A DNA stretch of 32,752 nt, from contig JADCJE010000189.1 in assembly GCA_020247305.1 (NCBI GenBank), positions 1 to 32,752 on the forward strand, given 5' to 3'. Every line of letters begins with the position of its first letter. Positions within the stretch are counted from its first letter, which is position 1. This document shows positions 7,411 to 17,610 of this stretch, piece after piece. Source of the DNA: Phycisphaerales bacterium (GTDB lineage: Bacteria > Planctomycetota > UBA1135 > UBA2386). The notes below the pieces were generated by a model, which ran no database searches, was not told where the DNA came from, and saw only the letters and a program-made list of their open reading frames with translations. Made by a program: the position numbers and the translations under genes.

Positions 7411-8634
7411 GTGACCGCCCAACAGTTCGTGCTCGGCATCGGCCGGGCGCTGCACGCCCTCGGCAGCCCGTCGTACCGCATCGAGGACGCCATGGACGCG
7501 TGCTGCCGCGCGCTCGGCCTCGAAGGCAGCTTCTTCTCGACGCCGACGGCGATCTTCGCGTCGCTCGGCGACCGCGGCGGGCCGCAGACGACGACGCTGC
7601 TGCGCGTGCAGCCGGGCGACATCGATCTCGGCCGGCTCGCGGCGCTGTACGCGATCCGCGACGCCGTGCTGCGCGGCGAGCACACGCCGGCCGAGGGCCT
7701 TGCGCGCATCGAGGCGACACTGGCGGCGCGCAGCGGCCACGGGCCTCTCGGCGACGCGCTGGCGCACGGACTTGGCGCCGCCGGCGCTGGCGTGCTGTTC
7801 GGCGGCGGTGCGCTCGAGGTCGCGTTCGCGGCCGCCGCCGGCCTGCTCGTCGGCATGCTGGCGTTGGCTGCGCGCCTGCGGCCGGGACTCGGCGACGCGC
7901 AGGCGACGCTGGCGTGCGCGCTGGTGGCGTTCCTCGTGCACCTCGCGGCGGCGAAGGGCGTGCCGGTCGACCCGACGGTCAGCACCGTCGCCGCCATCGT
8001 CGTGCTGCTGCCCGGCCTGTCGTTCACCACGGCGCTCGCCGAACTGGCGATGCGCCACCTCGCGTCGGGCAGCGCGCGCCTGCTCGGCGCGCTGGCGGTG
8101 CTGCTGACGATGGCGATCGGCGTCGGCATCGGCGACCGCGCCGCGGCGATCCTGTTCGGGCCGGCGCCGCCGATCGCCGCCGACCCGCTGCCATTGCCGT
8201 GGCTGCCGCCGGCGCTGCTGGCGACGTGGGGGGCCTACGTCATCCTGCTGCGCGCGACGGCGCGGCAGGCGGGCTGGGTGATGCTCGCCATCGTGCTCGG
8301 CTTCGGTTGCGCGAAGTGGGCGGGCGGCGCGTTCGGCCGCGAGGTCGGCGCGTTCGTCGCCGCCGCCGGCGTGGCGATGGCGGCCAACCTGTTCGCGCGC
8401 CTGCGCCGCCGCCCCGCCGCGATCGTGCGCACGCCGGGCCTGCTCGTGCTGGTGCCGGGTTCGCTCGGTTTCCGCGGCATGACCACGGCGTTCGCCGACT
8501 CGTCGGCGAGCGTGCCGTTCCTGCTGCAGATGCTGCTGGTCGGCGGCGCGATCGTCGCCGGGCTGTTGATCGCCGGCGCGCTGCTGCCGCCGCCGCTCGA
8601 CGTCGAGCCGGACTCGCGCCTGTTGCGCCGCTGA
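7411..8634 (+). CDS. Threonine/serine exporter family protein (ThrE, fused YjjP-YjjB type)
   Basis: This 407-residue integral membrane protein has the ThrE architecture. A cytosolic N-terminal start carries the hallmark HALGSPSYRIED (16-27), followed by FFSTPTAIFASL and the first membrane domain to about residue 245. A second membrane domain (about 255-400) contains WGAYVILLRATARQAG and ends with the LVPGSLGFRGM motif of the YjjB-like part. ThrE of Corynebacterium exports threonine and serine; the E. coli YjjP/YjjB pair exports succinate. The substrate here is therefore open, and the divergent DcuC-like gene makes a dicarboxylate plausible. The GTG at 7411 was chosen because conserved sequence starts directly after it and no in-frame ATG fits. 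Confidence 0.82.
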   Translation: MTAQQFVLGIGRALHALGSPSYRIEDAMDACCRALGLEGSFFSTPTAIFASLGDRGGPQTTTLLRVQPGDIDLGRLAALYAIRDAVLRGEHTPAEGLARIEATLAARSGHGPLGDALAHGLGAAGAGVLFGGGALEVAFAAAAGLLVGMLALAARLRPGLGDAQATLACALVAFLVHLAAAKGVPVDPTVSTVAAIVVLLPGLSFTTALAELAMRHLASGSARLLGALAVLLTMAIGVGIGDRAAAILFGPAPPIAADPLPLPWLPPALLATWGAYVILLRATARQAGWVMLAIVLGFGCAKWAGGAFGREVGAFVAAAGVAMAANLFARLRRRPAAIVRTPGLLVLVPGSLGFRGMTTAFADSSASVPFLLQMLLVGGAIVAGLLIAGALLPPPLDVEPDSRLLRR

Positions 8635-8642
8635 CGCGGCGC
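8625..8642. terminator. Perfect 7-bp hairpin at a convergent gene end
   Basis: GCGCCGC and GCGGCGC form a perfect stem with loop TGAC. The exporter's TGA stop codon lies in the loop. It ends 8 bp before the stop of the convergent Rpn-like gene and could act in both directions, though no T-tract follows. Confidence 0.45.
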
Positions 8643-8650
8643 TGCGCTCG

Positions 8651-9661
8651 CTACGCGAACACCGCCGCCAGCGTCGGCGCCGTCGCCGCGCGTGCCAGCA
8701 GGTCGTCGAGTGCGTCGGGCGACGACGCGCGGATCTGGACTGCGAGCGCGGCGGGCACCTCGCCGAAGCGGGCGCGCAGGATCGTCAACAGCGCGTCGGC
8801 TTTGCCACGCGCCGCGCCGCGGGCTTCGCCGCGGGCTTCGCCCTGCGCGATGCCTGCCTGGAAGCCTTGTTCGTGCAACCGGTCCGCCAGCGACTTGCCC
8901 ACTTGCCGTGCTCCTTCGTGGATGCGCGCCCCGGCGGCGACGAACCGTTCGGGTTCGACGTCGAGCCGCAGCGCGAGGTAGGAGAATAGCGCGTAGATCG
9001 CCGCCCGTCCGTCCGGGTGCGCCCAGACCGCCTGGAACAACTCGCGCCAGCGCTCGACCACCGCTTCCGGGTCGGCCGGCGCGGCGGTCGGCAGGAACTG
9101 CAGCAGCAGCAGCGACAGCCGATGCAGCACCGACGCCTCGCGACCGGCCAACTCCTCCTCCGGCGTGGCCGCGAGGTCGTCGAGCAGGAAACGCAGGTCC
9201 GGTTGCAGCGGCCGCAGCGCCGCGGCTGCCGCGCCCGGCACGCCAGCCAGCGCGACGAGGTCGGCGACGCTGCGCGCGCTGGCCCACGGCTTCGGCCCAT
9301 GGTGCACCAGGATCGGCACGATCGGCGGCAGGCCGGTTGCGCCCGGATGCTCCGCCAGCCAGCGGTCGAATGCGCGCACGACGTAGCGCAGCAGTTGGAA
9401 CGCGGCGAGCGGTTCGTCGGCGCTCTTGTGCTCGACCAGCACGTACAGCAGCGCCGGCGCGCCGGCGAGTCGCGCGGTGAACAGCAGGTCGGCGTGGCGG
9501 TCGCGCAGGCCTTCGTCTACCGAGGTTCCCGCAGTGAGTTGCAAGGATCGCCAATCGACGGCCGCAGACACCGCCGCCGGCAGCACGCTGCGCAGCAGCG
9601 ACGCGGCGTGCTCGGGTTGCGCGAACACGTGTCGGAACAGCGCATCGTGGTCGGTCGGCAT
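8651..9661 (-). CDS. Rpn family PD-(D/E)XK nuclease / putative transposase
   Basis: This 336-residue protein opens with MPTDHDALFRHVF, typical of the Rpn / transposase-31 (YhgA-like) family. It has a PD-(D/E)XK nuclease core: D58 in HADLL, then strand LLYVLVEHKS with E77 and K79, then a helix with QLLRY. E. coli Rpn proteins are DNA endonucleases that promote RecA-independent recombination, and are often encoded by repetitive, lineage-expanded genes. The C-terminal part (about 290-305) holds a GEARG-type repeat, also common in this family. The reading frame is intact with catalytic residues present. No terminal inverted repeats or target duplications were found, so it is annotated as a gene rather than an insertion sequence. 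It is divergent from metH and convergent with the exporter gene. Confidence 0.85.
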   Translation of the reverse strand: MPTDHDALFRHVFAQPEHAASLLRSVLPAAVSAAVDWRSLQLTAGTSVDEGLRDRHADLLFTARLAGAPALLYVLVEHKSADEPLAAFQLLRYVVRAFDRWLAEHPGATGLPPIVPILVHHGPKPWASARSVADLVALAGVPGAAAAALRPLQPDLRFLLDDLAATPEEELAGREASVLHRLSLLLLQFLPTAAPADPEAVVERWRELFQAVWAHPDGRAAIYALFSYLALRLDVEPERFVAAGARIHEGARQVGKSLADRLHEQGFQAGIAQGEARGEARGAARGKADALLTILRARFGEVPAALAVQIRASSPDALDDLLARAATAPTLAAVFA

Positions 9662-9760
9662 CGGCGTGGTCCGCCCACAAGTGCGCGACCGGGGGCAGTC
9701 GCGCCGCGCGCGGATGACACGGCCGGCCGGGAATGCGGCCCTGCCGGGGCATCGCATCGG

Positions 9761-9766
9761 TATGCT
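9761..9766 (+). promoter_or_regulatory. Putative -10 element (TATGCT) upstream of metH
   Basis: GGTATGCT lies 21 bases before the metH ATG, in the 126-bp divergent spacer with the Rpn-like gene. It is the best -10 match in the spacer. I saw no cobalamin or SAM riboswitch there. Confidence 0.3.
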
Positions 9767-9787
9767 CCCGGCCCGATCCGCTTCCGC

Positions 9788-13354
<3,567 letters not shown>

Positions 13355-13383
13355 GGCGGGGGGGCAGCGGGCGGCGGCCACGA

Positions 13384-13418
13384 CGCGGATTGTCCGCGCC
13401 GACGCCTGGCGCCGGCGT
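13384..13418 (+). terminator. Two adjacent hairpins downstream of metH
   Basis: CGCGGA-TTG-TCCGCG (13384-13398) is followed by ACGCC-N7-GGCGT (13402-13418), starting 30 bp after the metH stop. They are reasonable terminator stems for this GC range but lack T-tracts. Confidence 0.4.
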
Positions 13419-13474
13419 TGCAGCGTCAGGATCGGCGGCCATTCCCGACCCGGTCGCACCGTGCGCGTCGACCG

Positions 13475-13640
13475 GCAGCCGCGCTGCAGCAGCAGGGCGA
13501 CGCGCCCGAGGCCAAGGCCGAGCTCGCGCTCGATCGCAAGCTCGACAAGGTCGTCATGCAGCTGCGCGACAAGAAGGGCGACGGCGCGCCGAAGGCGCTG
13601 CAGGCGCTGTTGAAGGACGCCGGCGGCAAGCAAGGTCGGC
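13475..13640 (+). pseudogene. Coding-like patch without start or stop, possible gene relic
   Basis: In one plus-strand frame about 55 codons read as a plausible amphipathic, Lys/Asp/Leu-rich helical protein (for example ELALDRKLDKVVMQLRDKK), with strong GC-ending codons. The frame gives Arg-rich, unlikely sequence on both sides, and I find no start with a ribosome site or a nearby stop in frame. It may be the remains of a gene, or a short gene beginning at the internal ATG near 13557. No family is recognised. The call rests on composition only. Confidence 0.3.
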
Positions 13641-13724
13641 GGGCGCGCCCGTGCGGACTCGCGGGGCCCGCCGTCTCGCGGCGCGACCGCAGCCGACCAG
13701 GGCCTGAGCAATCGGTTGGTTCTC

Positions 13725-13739
13725 GGGCGCGGAGCGCCC
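13725..13739 (-). terminator. Perfect hairpin after the SmpA/BamE-like gene
   Basis: GGGCGC-GGA-GCGCCC is a perfect 6-bp stem beginning 6 bp beyond the stop of the minus-strand gene at 13746. On the minus strand it is followed by GAGAACCAACC rather than a T-tract. A likely end for the ferredoxin/BamE-like transcript. Confidence 0.45.
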
Positions 13740-13745
13740 AGTTGC

Positions 13746-14222
13746 CTACCGTTGCGCCACTGCCCAGTGCACGAGCCCGCCGTCGGGGTCGAAGTGCAGT
13801 TCGAGCGCGTCCTGGTCGACGCGCAGGCCGCTCCACCAGCCGATGCGCCAGCTGCACAGGCGGGGGCCGTCGTTGTCGTCGGGCGGTCCCAGCACCGCGA
13901 TCAGCTCGGCGCGCGGGCGGCCGCTGCGCAGTTCACCCAGGGCCAGGCTCGCCACCATCTCGCCGCGCGGGCAGTCGCGCGCGCCGCCGTCGGCCGCCCG
14001 CCAAGCGGCCGCATCGAAGGCCCGGTCGTTGAACGGGTCGCCGCCCCAGTCGGGCATCGAGGCGAACACGAGCGACAGCCAGCCGACGAACACGACGCCG
14101 GTCAGCCACAGCCACGGCCGCAGGCTCGTCTCCAGCTCGTGTTCGAGCGCAACGAAGCGCCGGCCAAGGGCGCGCCACCACGGCGTCCGGTCCCTTCGGT
14201 CGGCCCGCAGGCCGTCAGCCAC
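13746..14222 (-). CDS. Membrane-anchored protein with an SmpA/BamE-like domain (hypothetical)
   Basis: This 158-residue protein has a cytoplasmic Arg-rich N-terminus, one membrane span (about residues 37-55), and an extracytoplasmic C-terminal part. From about 88 it reads MVASLALGELRSGRPRAELIAVLGPPD and closes with a strand pair ending LELHFDPDGGLVHW. This helix-helix-beta pattern with a conserved LG-P turn resembles the SmpA/OmlA/BamE fold, here inner-membrane anchored rather than a lipoprotein. No enzymatic residues are apparent. The GTG start at 14222 lies inside the end of the ferredoxin gene (8-bp overlap), so the two are probably translationally coupled. The fold call is from pattern only. 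Confidence 0.6.
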   Translation of the reverse strand: MADGLRADRRDRTPWWRALGRRFVALEHELETSLRPWLWLTGVVFVGWLSLVFASMPDWGGDPFNDRAFDAAAWRAADGGARDCPRGEMVASLALGELRSGRPRAELIAVLGPPDDNDGPRLCSWRIGWWSGLRVDQDALELHFDPDGGLVHWAVAQR

Positions 14223-14430
14223 GCTCGACCTGGATGACCTCGACCGGGCAGTCGCGCTTGGCCTGCTCGATGTCCTCGGCCTTGCCGCCGAAGTGCTGCG
14301 CCGCGTCGGGCTTCACGACGCAGTCCTTGTCGTCGTCGACCAGGAAGACCTGGGGCACGATGTCCTGGCACAGCTTGCACGAGATGCAGCCGGCTTCGAT
14401 CCAGACCTTCTTGATCGGCGCGTCGCTCAC
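14215..14430 (-). CDS. Small 4Fe-4S ferredoxin
   Basis: From the GTG at 14430 this is a 71-residue ferredoxin. It has a single CxxCxxC motif at C15, C18 and C21 and a distal C61-P62, the ligand set of a one-cluster [4Fe-4S] ferredoxin. C37 lies between them and is probably not a ligand. Such proteins carry low-potential electrons to monooxygenases, reductases or radical enzymes; the partner is not evident here. The frame is open upstream but that extension is not ferredoxin-like, so GTG directly before SDAPIKK is the likely start. No Shine-Dalgarno sequence is obvious. It overlaps the downstream SmpA/BamE-like gene by 8 bp and follows a hairpin-rich 174-bp spacer. Confidence 0.88.
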   Translation of the reverse strand: MSDAPIKKVWIEAGCISCKLCQDIVPQVFLVDDDKDCVVKPDAAQHFGGKAEDIEQAKRDCPVEVIQVERG

Positions 14431-14459
14431 GGGAGATGGGCCATGGTGGGACGCGACGG

Positions 14460-14494
14460 GGCCCGGCGCAAGCCGGGCCGGCAACCAACCGGCC
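14460..14494. promoter_or_regulatory. Overlapping, mutually exclusive hairpins before the ferredoxin gene
   Basis: Stem A is 8 bp: GGCCCGGC (14460-14467) and GCCGGGCC (14472-14479) with a 4-base loop. Stem B is 6 bp: GGCCGG (14476-14481) and CCGGCC (14489-14494). They share bases 14476-14479, so only one can form at a time. They end 29 bases before the ferredoxin GTG. They could be the terminator of the upstream gene or an attenuator-like leader. Confidence 0.35.
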
Positions 14495-14604
14495 AAGTCG
14501 GCGGGATGTCGGCGGTGCGGCAGCCCAAGCGCGCCGGCGAAACGGCGCTGCCGCCGGCAATCCGGCGCCGGACCGGCCATGCGGGCGCCGGGGCCCACGG
14601 TGCG

Positions 14605-17496
14605 TCAGCGCCGAATGTGCACGCTGTCTTCTTCGGCCTTCGGCAGGCCGGCGATCGCCTTCTGCCATGCCGCGTCCGGCACGGTGACCGCGACCTCGGT
14701 CTGGCTCGGCAGCACGGTGACCGCCGGCGCGAGCGCGATCTCCTGCCCGCCGTGGTCGTTGTAGACGCCGAGATGCAGCTCATGCGGGCCGTCGCCGATC
14801 GGCAGGCGAAGCACGCCGTTCTCGAACGGCGCCATCTCGCCGCTCGCCTGCAGATGCTCGCTGCGGTCGCCGCTGCTCCACGCGGTCTCGTACTTCGCCG
14901 GCGGCATCGTCGGCCCGACGAGCCACGCGCGCACCGAGGCCCCCTCGGGCAGCTTGGGCGGATTGGCGAGGCGCACGGTCACCTGCGGCCAGGCTTCGAT
15001 GCGGGCTTCCACGCGCGGTCCGTCGCCGCGCACGGGCAGCGGCCGGTGGCCTTGCACGCACACCAGCAGCTCGTACGGGCCGGGCGCCAGCAGCAGGTCG
15101 AGGTCGGCTTCCCACAGCTGCTCGCCGCGCCAATCGCCGCGCGCGTTGTTGGTCACGAAGGCCGCGCCGTAGCACTCCGCGGGCGGCTTGCCGTCGGCGC
15201 CGCGGATGGCGAGCTGCACGACGCGAACGGCCGCGCGCAGGTCGATGTCGACGAGTCGCGGGTCGGGCGTCGCCGGCGGCGGCACGACCACGTCTGGGAT
15301 CGACGCCAGTTCCCGGCCCTGCATCCAGAGTTCGATGCGCAGCGTGTACGTGTCCGGCGGCAGCGTGTCCCAGCGTGCGTCGGCGCGGCCCTGCGCGTCC
15401 ACTTCGACGTTGGCGCGGTGCTCGCCGGATTGCCCGCCGGATTGCCCGCCGGCGCCGGGCGGGAGCCCCAGCAGCGGCATGCCGTTCGGCAGGCTGTTCG
15501 GCATGGGCCTGGCCTGCGAACCCGGCGGTTTGCTCGGCACGAGCGTGAACCGCACCTGCTCGGCCGGCGTCTTCGGCGGCAGCAGGGCGCTCGCCGCGAG
15601 CTTGCCGCCGAGCCGCAGCTCGACCTTGAGGTCGTCGGCGCCGAGCCGGAACGGGATCGGGTCGTGCGGCAGGGCGCGCTCGCTGCCGACGTTCAGGCGG
15701 TACACGCCGGGCTCGGCCGGTCCGCGCACCACGAAGCGGCCGTCCTTGTCCTTGTGCGCGTACTGGCCGTCGATCCACTGCCACTCGCCCTCGCGCTGGC
15801 CCTCCTGCGGCGGCAGTTGGCGCTCGACGACGAGGTTGGCTTGACCCGCGAGCGGCTTGCCGTCGCCGAGCACCACGCCCGCGACCAGCAGCGGCGCGTC
15901 GCCGAGCACGACGTCGCCGAGTTCTTCGCGGCCGTTGCGCAGCGCACGGCCGGGGACCTCGCCGCGCTGCGGCATGCCGTCCTTGACGACCGTTTCGATC
16001 CACAGCTTCTGCGCCACTTGCGGTTCGTCGGCGCTGCCGAGGTTCACGTGGAAGCGCCCTTCGCCGTCGGTCTTCGCGACCTCGTGCATCCAGATGCCCT
16101 CGCCGACGGCGCGCACCGAGATGCGCACGTTGTGCGCCGGCGTCCGCTCCGGCGTCAGCAGCCGGCCGGCGACGAAGATGCGATCGTCCGCCGACCGCAG
16201 CACGGCGTCGACCTCCTGGCCCGCCGCCGTCGGCCCGGCGTGCGCGCCGCGCATGCCGCCTTCGGCGTCCGCATAGAGGTCGAAGCGCAGGCCGAGCGCG
16301 ACGTGCGGAAAGCGCGCCCAGCCGTCGGCTTCGGGCTTCGCCTGGGCGCCGCGATCGAGCGGGCTCCACTCCTCGCCTTCGGCGTGCACACGGCTCGCGT
16401 AGGCCATGCGGAAGCTCGTCACCTGCTTGCCGCCGCTCTCGGCGCGCACGCGCAGCCGGCCCGTCGGCGGCAGCCGCAGTTCGAGCGGCTCTGTCGGCGG
16501 CGCAGCATGGTCGAAGGCGACTCCCTTGTCGCGCGAACCGACCAGGAGCGCCCGCACGTGCCAGACCGGCTTCGGCGGTGCGGCGCCTTCGGGCGCGCGC
16601 GCGCGGCCCCAGCGCCAGCGACGGCTGGAGAACGCCGATCCGCTCGCCTCCGGGCCCGTCGCGCAGCGGCTCTGCAGGTGCGGGATCGTCGCGAGGCCCT
16701 TGGCGTCCGTGAAGGCGAGCGCCACGTCGCTGACGTTCAGCACGGCGTCGGTGTTGGCCGCGTCGAGGGCGGCGAGGCCGACCGGGAACGCCGCGCACGG
16801 CTCGCCGCGGTCGTCGACGACGCGCACCGTGACGGCCACGTCCGGCACGAGTTCGACGCGGTAGCCGCCGGCAGGCGGCACCGAGTTGTCGCGCAGGTTG
16901 AGTTCGCCGTAGAGCGCGCCGTGGGTGACGGCGACGTTGGTCCACTCCTTGCCGAGCGTGACGCGCGCCTTGCCGTCGGCGTCGGCGCGCGTCCGCCAAC
17001 CGGCGGCGCCGGCGACGCGCTCGCCGTAGCGGAACAACGACTGCAGCGCCTCGTTCCAGTTGCGGTCCTCGTCCTCGCCCTCGCCGTTTTGGTTCCGGCT
17101 GGCGAACTCGTACGCGGACTCGTCGTACCAGTGCACCAGCGCATCGGGCTGCGGCGTGCCGGTCGCCTTGTCGACGACCAGCAGCTCGAGCCAGCGCGCG
17201 TCCTCGGGCAGCGGCCGGCCCGAGCCCATGTCGTCGCCGAGCGCGGCCGCGCGCTCGCTGCCGGCGGCGCCCGACGCCGACGCGTCGGTCGGTCCGTCGG
17301 CGTCGCTGCGGCGGAAGCCGCCGTCGGCGGCCTCGGCAGCGTTGGTGCGCGTCGCCGTCGCCGCCGCAGCGTCGTCACCGAGCACTGGGCCGTCGTCGCC
17401 TTGCATCAAGCTCATGCCGATCGCGGCGACGAGCGCCAGGACGAGCGCTGCCAGCAGCGCCTTCTGCGTCGGAGGGGGCGTGGTCACGCCGCGCAT
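14605..17496 (-). CDS. Large membrane-anchored envelope protein, paralogue 1 (unknown function)
   Basis: This 963-residue protein has one N-terminal hydrophobic segment (about 13-31) acting as anchor or signal, a low-complexity Ala/Asp linker, and a long extracytoplasmic part made of repeated beta-sandwich-like units. Recurring elements such as DADGKARVTL and DGEGRFHVNL, DGRFVVRGPAEPGVYRL and LAPGPYELLVCVQGHRP resemble carboxypeptidase-regulatory-like/transthyretin-type modules. No catalytic motif was found. Most of its length aligns with the next gene upstream, including LPEDARWLELLVVD, the AGWRTR segment, ELGDVVLG and a C-terminal VPDAAWQKAI. A 12-bp tandem repeat near 15425 encodes GGQSGGQSG. 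The start may instead be GTG at 17487, because TAGCAT, a plausible -10 box, overlaps the ATG. A structural or binding role at the cell surface is inferred. Confidence 0.75.
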   Translation of the reverse strand: MRGVTTPPPTQKALLAALVLALVAAIGMSLMQGDDGPVLGDDAAAATATRTNAAEAADGGFRRSDADGPTDASASGAAGSERAAALGDDMGSGRPLPEDARWLELLVVDKATGTPQPDALVHWYDESAYEFASRNQNGEGEDEDRNWNEALQSLFRYGERVAGAAGWRTRADADGKARVTLGKEWTNVAVTHGALYGELNLRDNSVPPAGGYRVELVPDVAVTVRVVDDRGEPCAAFPVGLAALDAANTDAVLNVSDVALAFTDAKGLATIPHLQSRCATGPEASGSAFSSRRWRWGRARAPEGAAPPKPVWHVRALLVGSRDKGVAFDHAAPPTEPLELRLPPTGRLRVRAESGGKQVTSFRMAYASRVHAEGEEWSPLDRGAQAKPEADGWARFPHVALGLRFDLYADAEGGMRGAHAGPTAAGQEVDAVLRSADDRIFVAGRLLTPERTPAHNVRISVRAVGEGIWMHEVAKTDGEGRFHVNLGSADEPQVAQKLWIETVVKDGMPQRGEVPGRALRNGREELGDVVLGDAPLLVAGVVLGDGKPLAGQANLVVERQLPPQEGQREGEWQWIDGQYAHKDKDGRFVVRGPAEPGVYRLNVGSERALPHDPIPFRLGADDLKVELRLGGKLAASALLPPKTPAEQVRFTLVPSKPPGSQARPMPNSLPNGMPLLGLPPGAGGQSGGQSGEHRANVEVDAQGRADARWDTLPPDTYTLRIELWMQGRELASIPDVVVPPPATPDPRLVDIDLRAAVRVVQLAIRGADGKPPAECYGAAFVTNNARGDWRGEQLWEADLDLLLAPGPYELLVCVQGHRPLPVRGDGPRVEARIEAWPQVTVRLANPPKLPEGASVRAWLVGPTMPPAKYETAWSSGDRSEHLQASGEMAPFENGVLRLPIGDGPHELHLGVYNDHGGQEIALAPAVTVLPSQTEVAVTVPDAAWQKAIAGLPKAEEDSVHIRR

Positions 17497-17500
17497 GCTA
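17495..17500 (-). promoter_or_regulatory. Putative -10 element (TAGCAT) of paralogue 1
   Basis: On the minus strand TAGCAT lies 7 bases before a GTG (17487) of the paralogue 1 frame, and it overlaps the ATG at 17496. The same 11-mer, CGGTAGCATGC, is found upstream of paralogue 2 (minus strand, about 20375-20385). Confidence 0.3.
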
Positions 17501-17528
17501 CCGAGCCGCGGCGGCGATGGACTGCGGC

Positions 17529-17544
17529 GGGCGCGATCGCGCCC
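17529..17544. promoter_or_regulatory. 16-bp perfect palindrome between the two paralogues
   Basis: GGGCGCGATCGCGCCC is a perfect palindrome 33 bp upstream of the paralogue 1 start in a 114-bp spacer. It could be an operator or an RNA hairpin. GCGATCGC cores are common in this GC-rich DNA, which weakens the case. Confidence 0.3.
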
Positions 17545-17610
17545 TGGCGCGCGGCGGCACCCAGACGGCCCACCGGCCGCGCCACCGGCGAGGCGGCGAC
17601 GCCCCGTCGG

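Larger units (their letters stand above)
13355..13745. other. Intergenic region after metH
   Basis: About 390 bases lie between two convergent genes. The stretch holds two small hairpins just after metH (13384-13418), a coding-like patch with no clear ends (about 13475-13640), and a hairpin (13725-13739) next to the stop of the minus-strand operon. I see nothing else in it. Confidence 0.6.

Noticed and set aside
8651..9661. An insertion sequence around the Rpn-like gene
   Set aside because: No terminal inverted repeats or flanking direct repeats could be seen, and Rpn proteins are not classical transposases.
9662..9787. Possible cobalamin or SAM riboswitch before metH
   Set aside because: I found no B12-box-like sequence and no SAM-aptamer core in the 126-bp spacer, which is also short for a cobalamin riboswitch.
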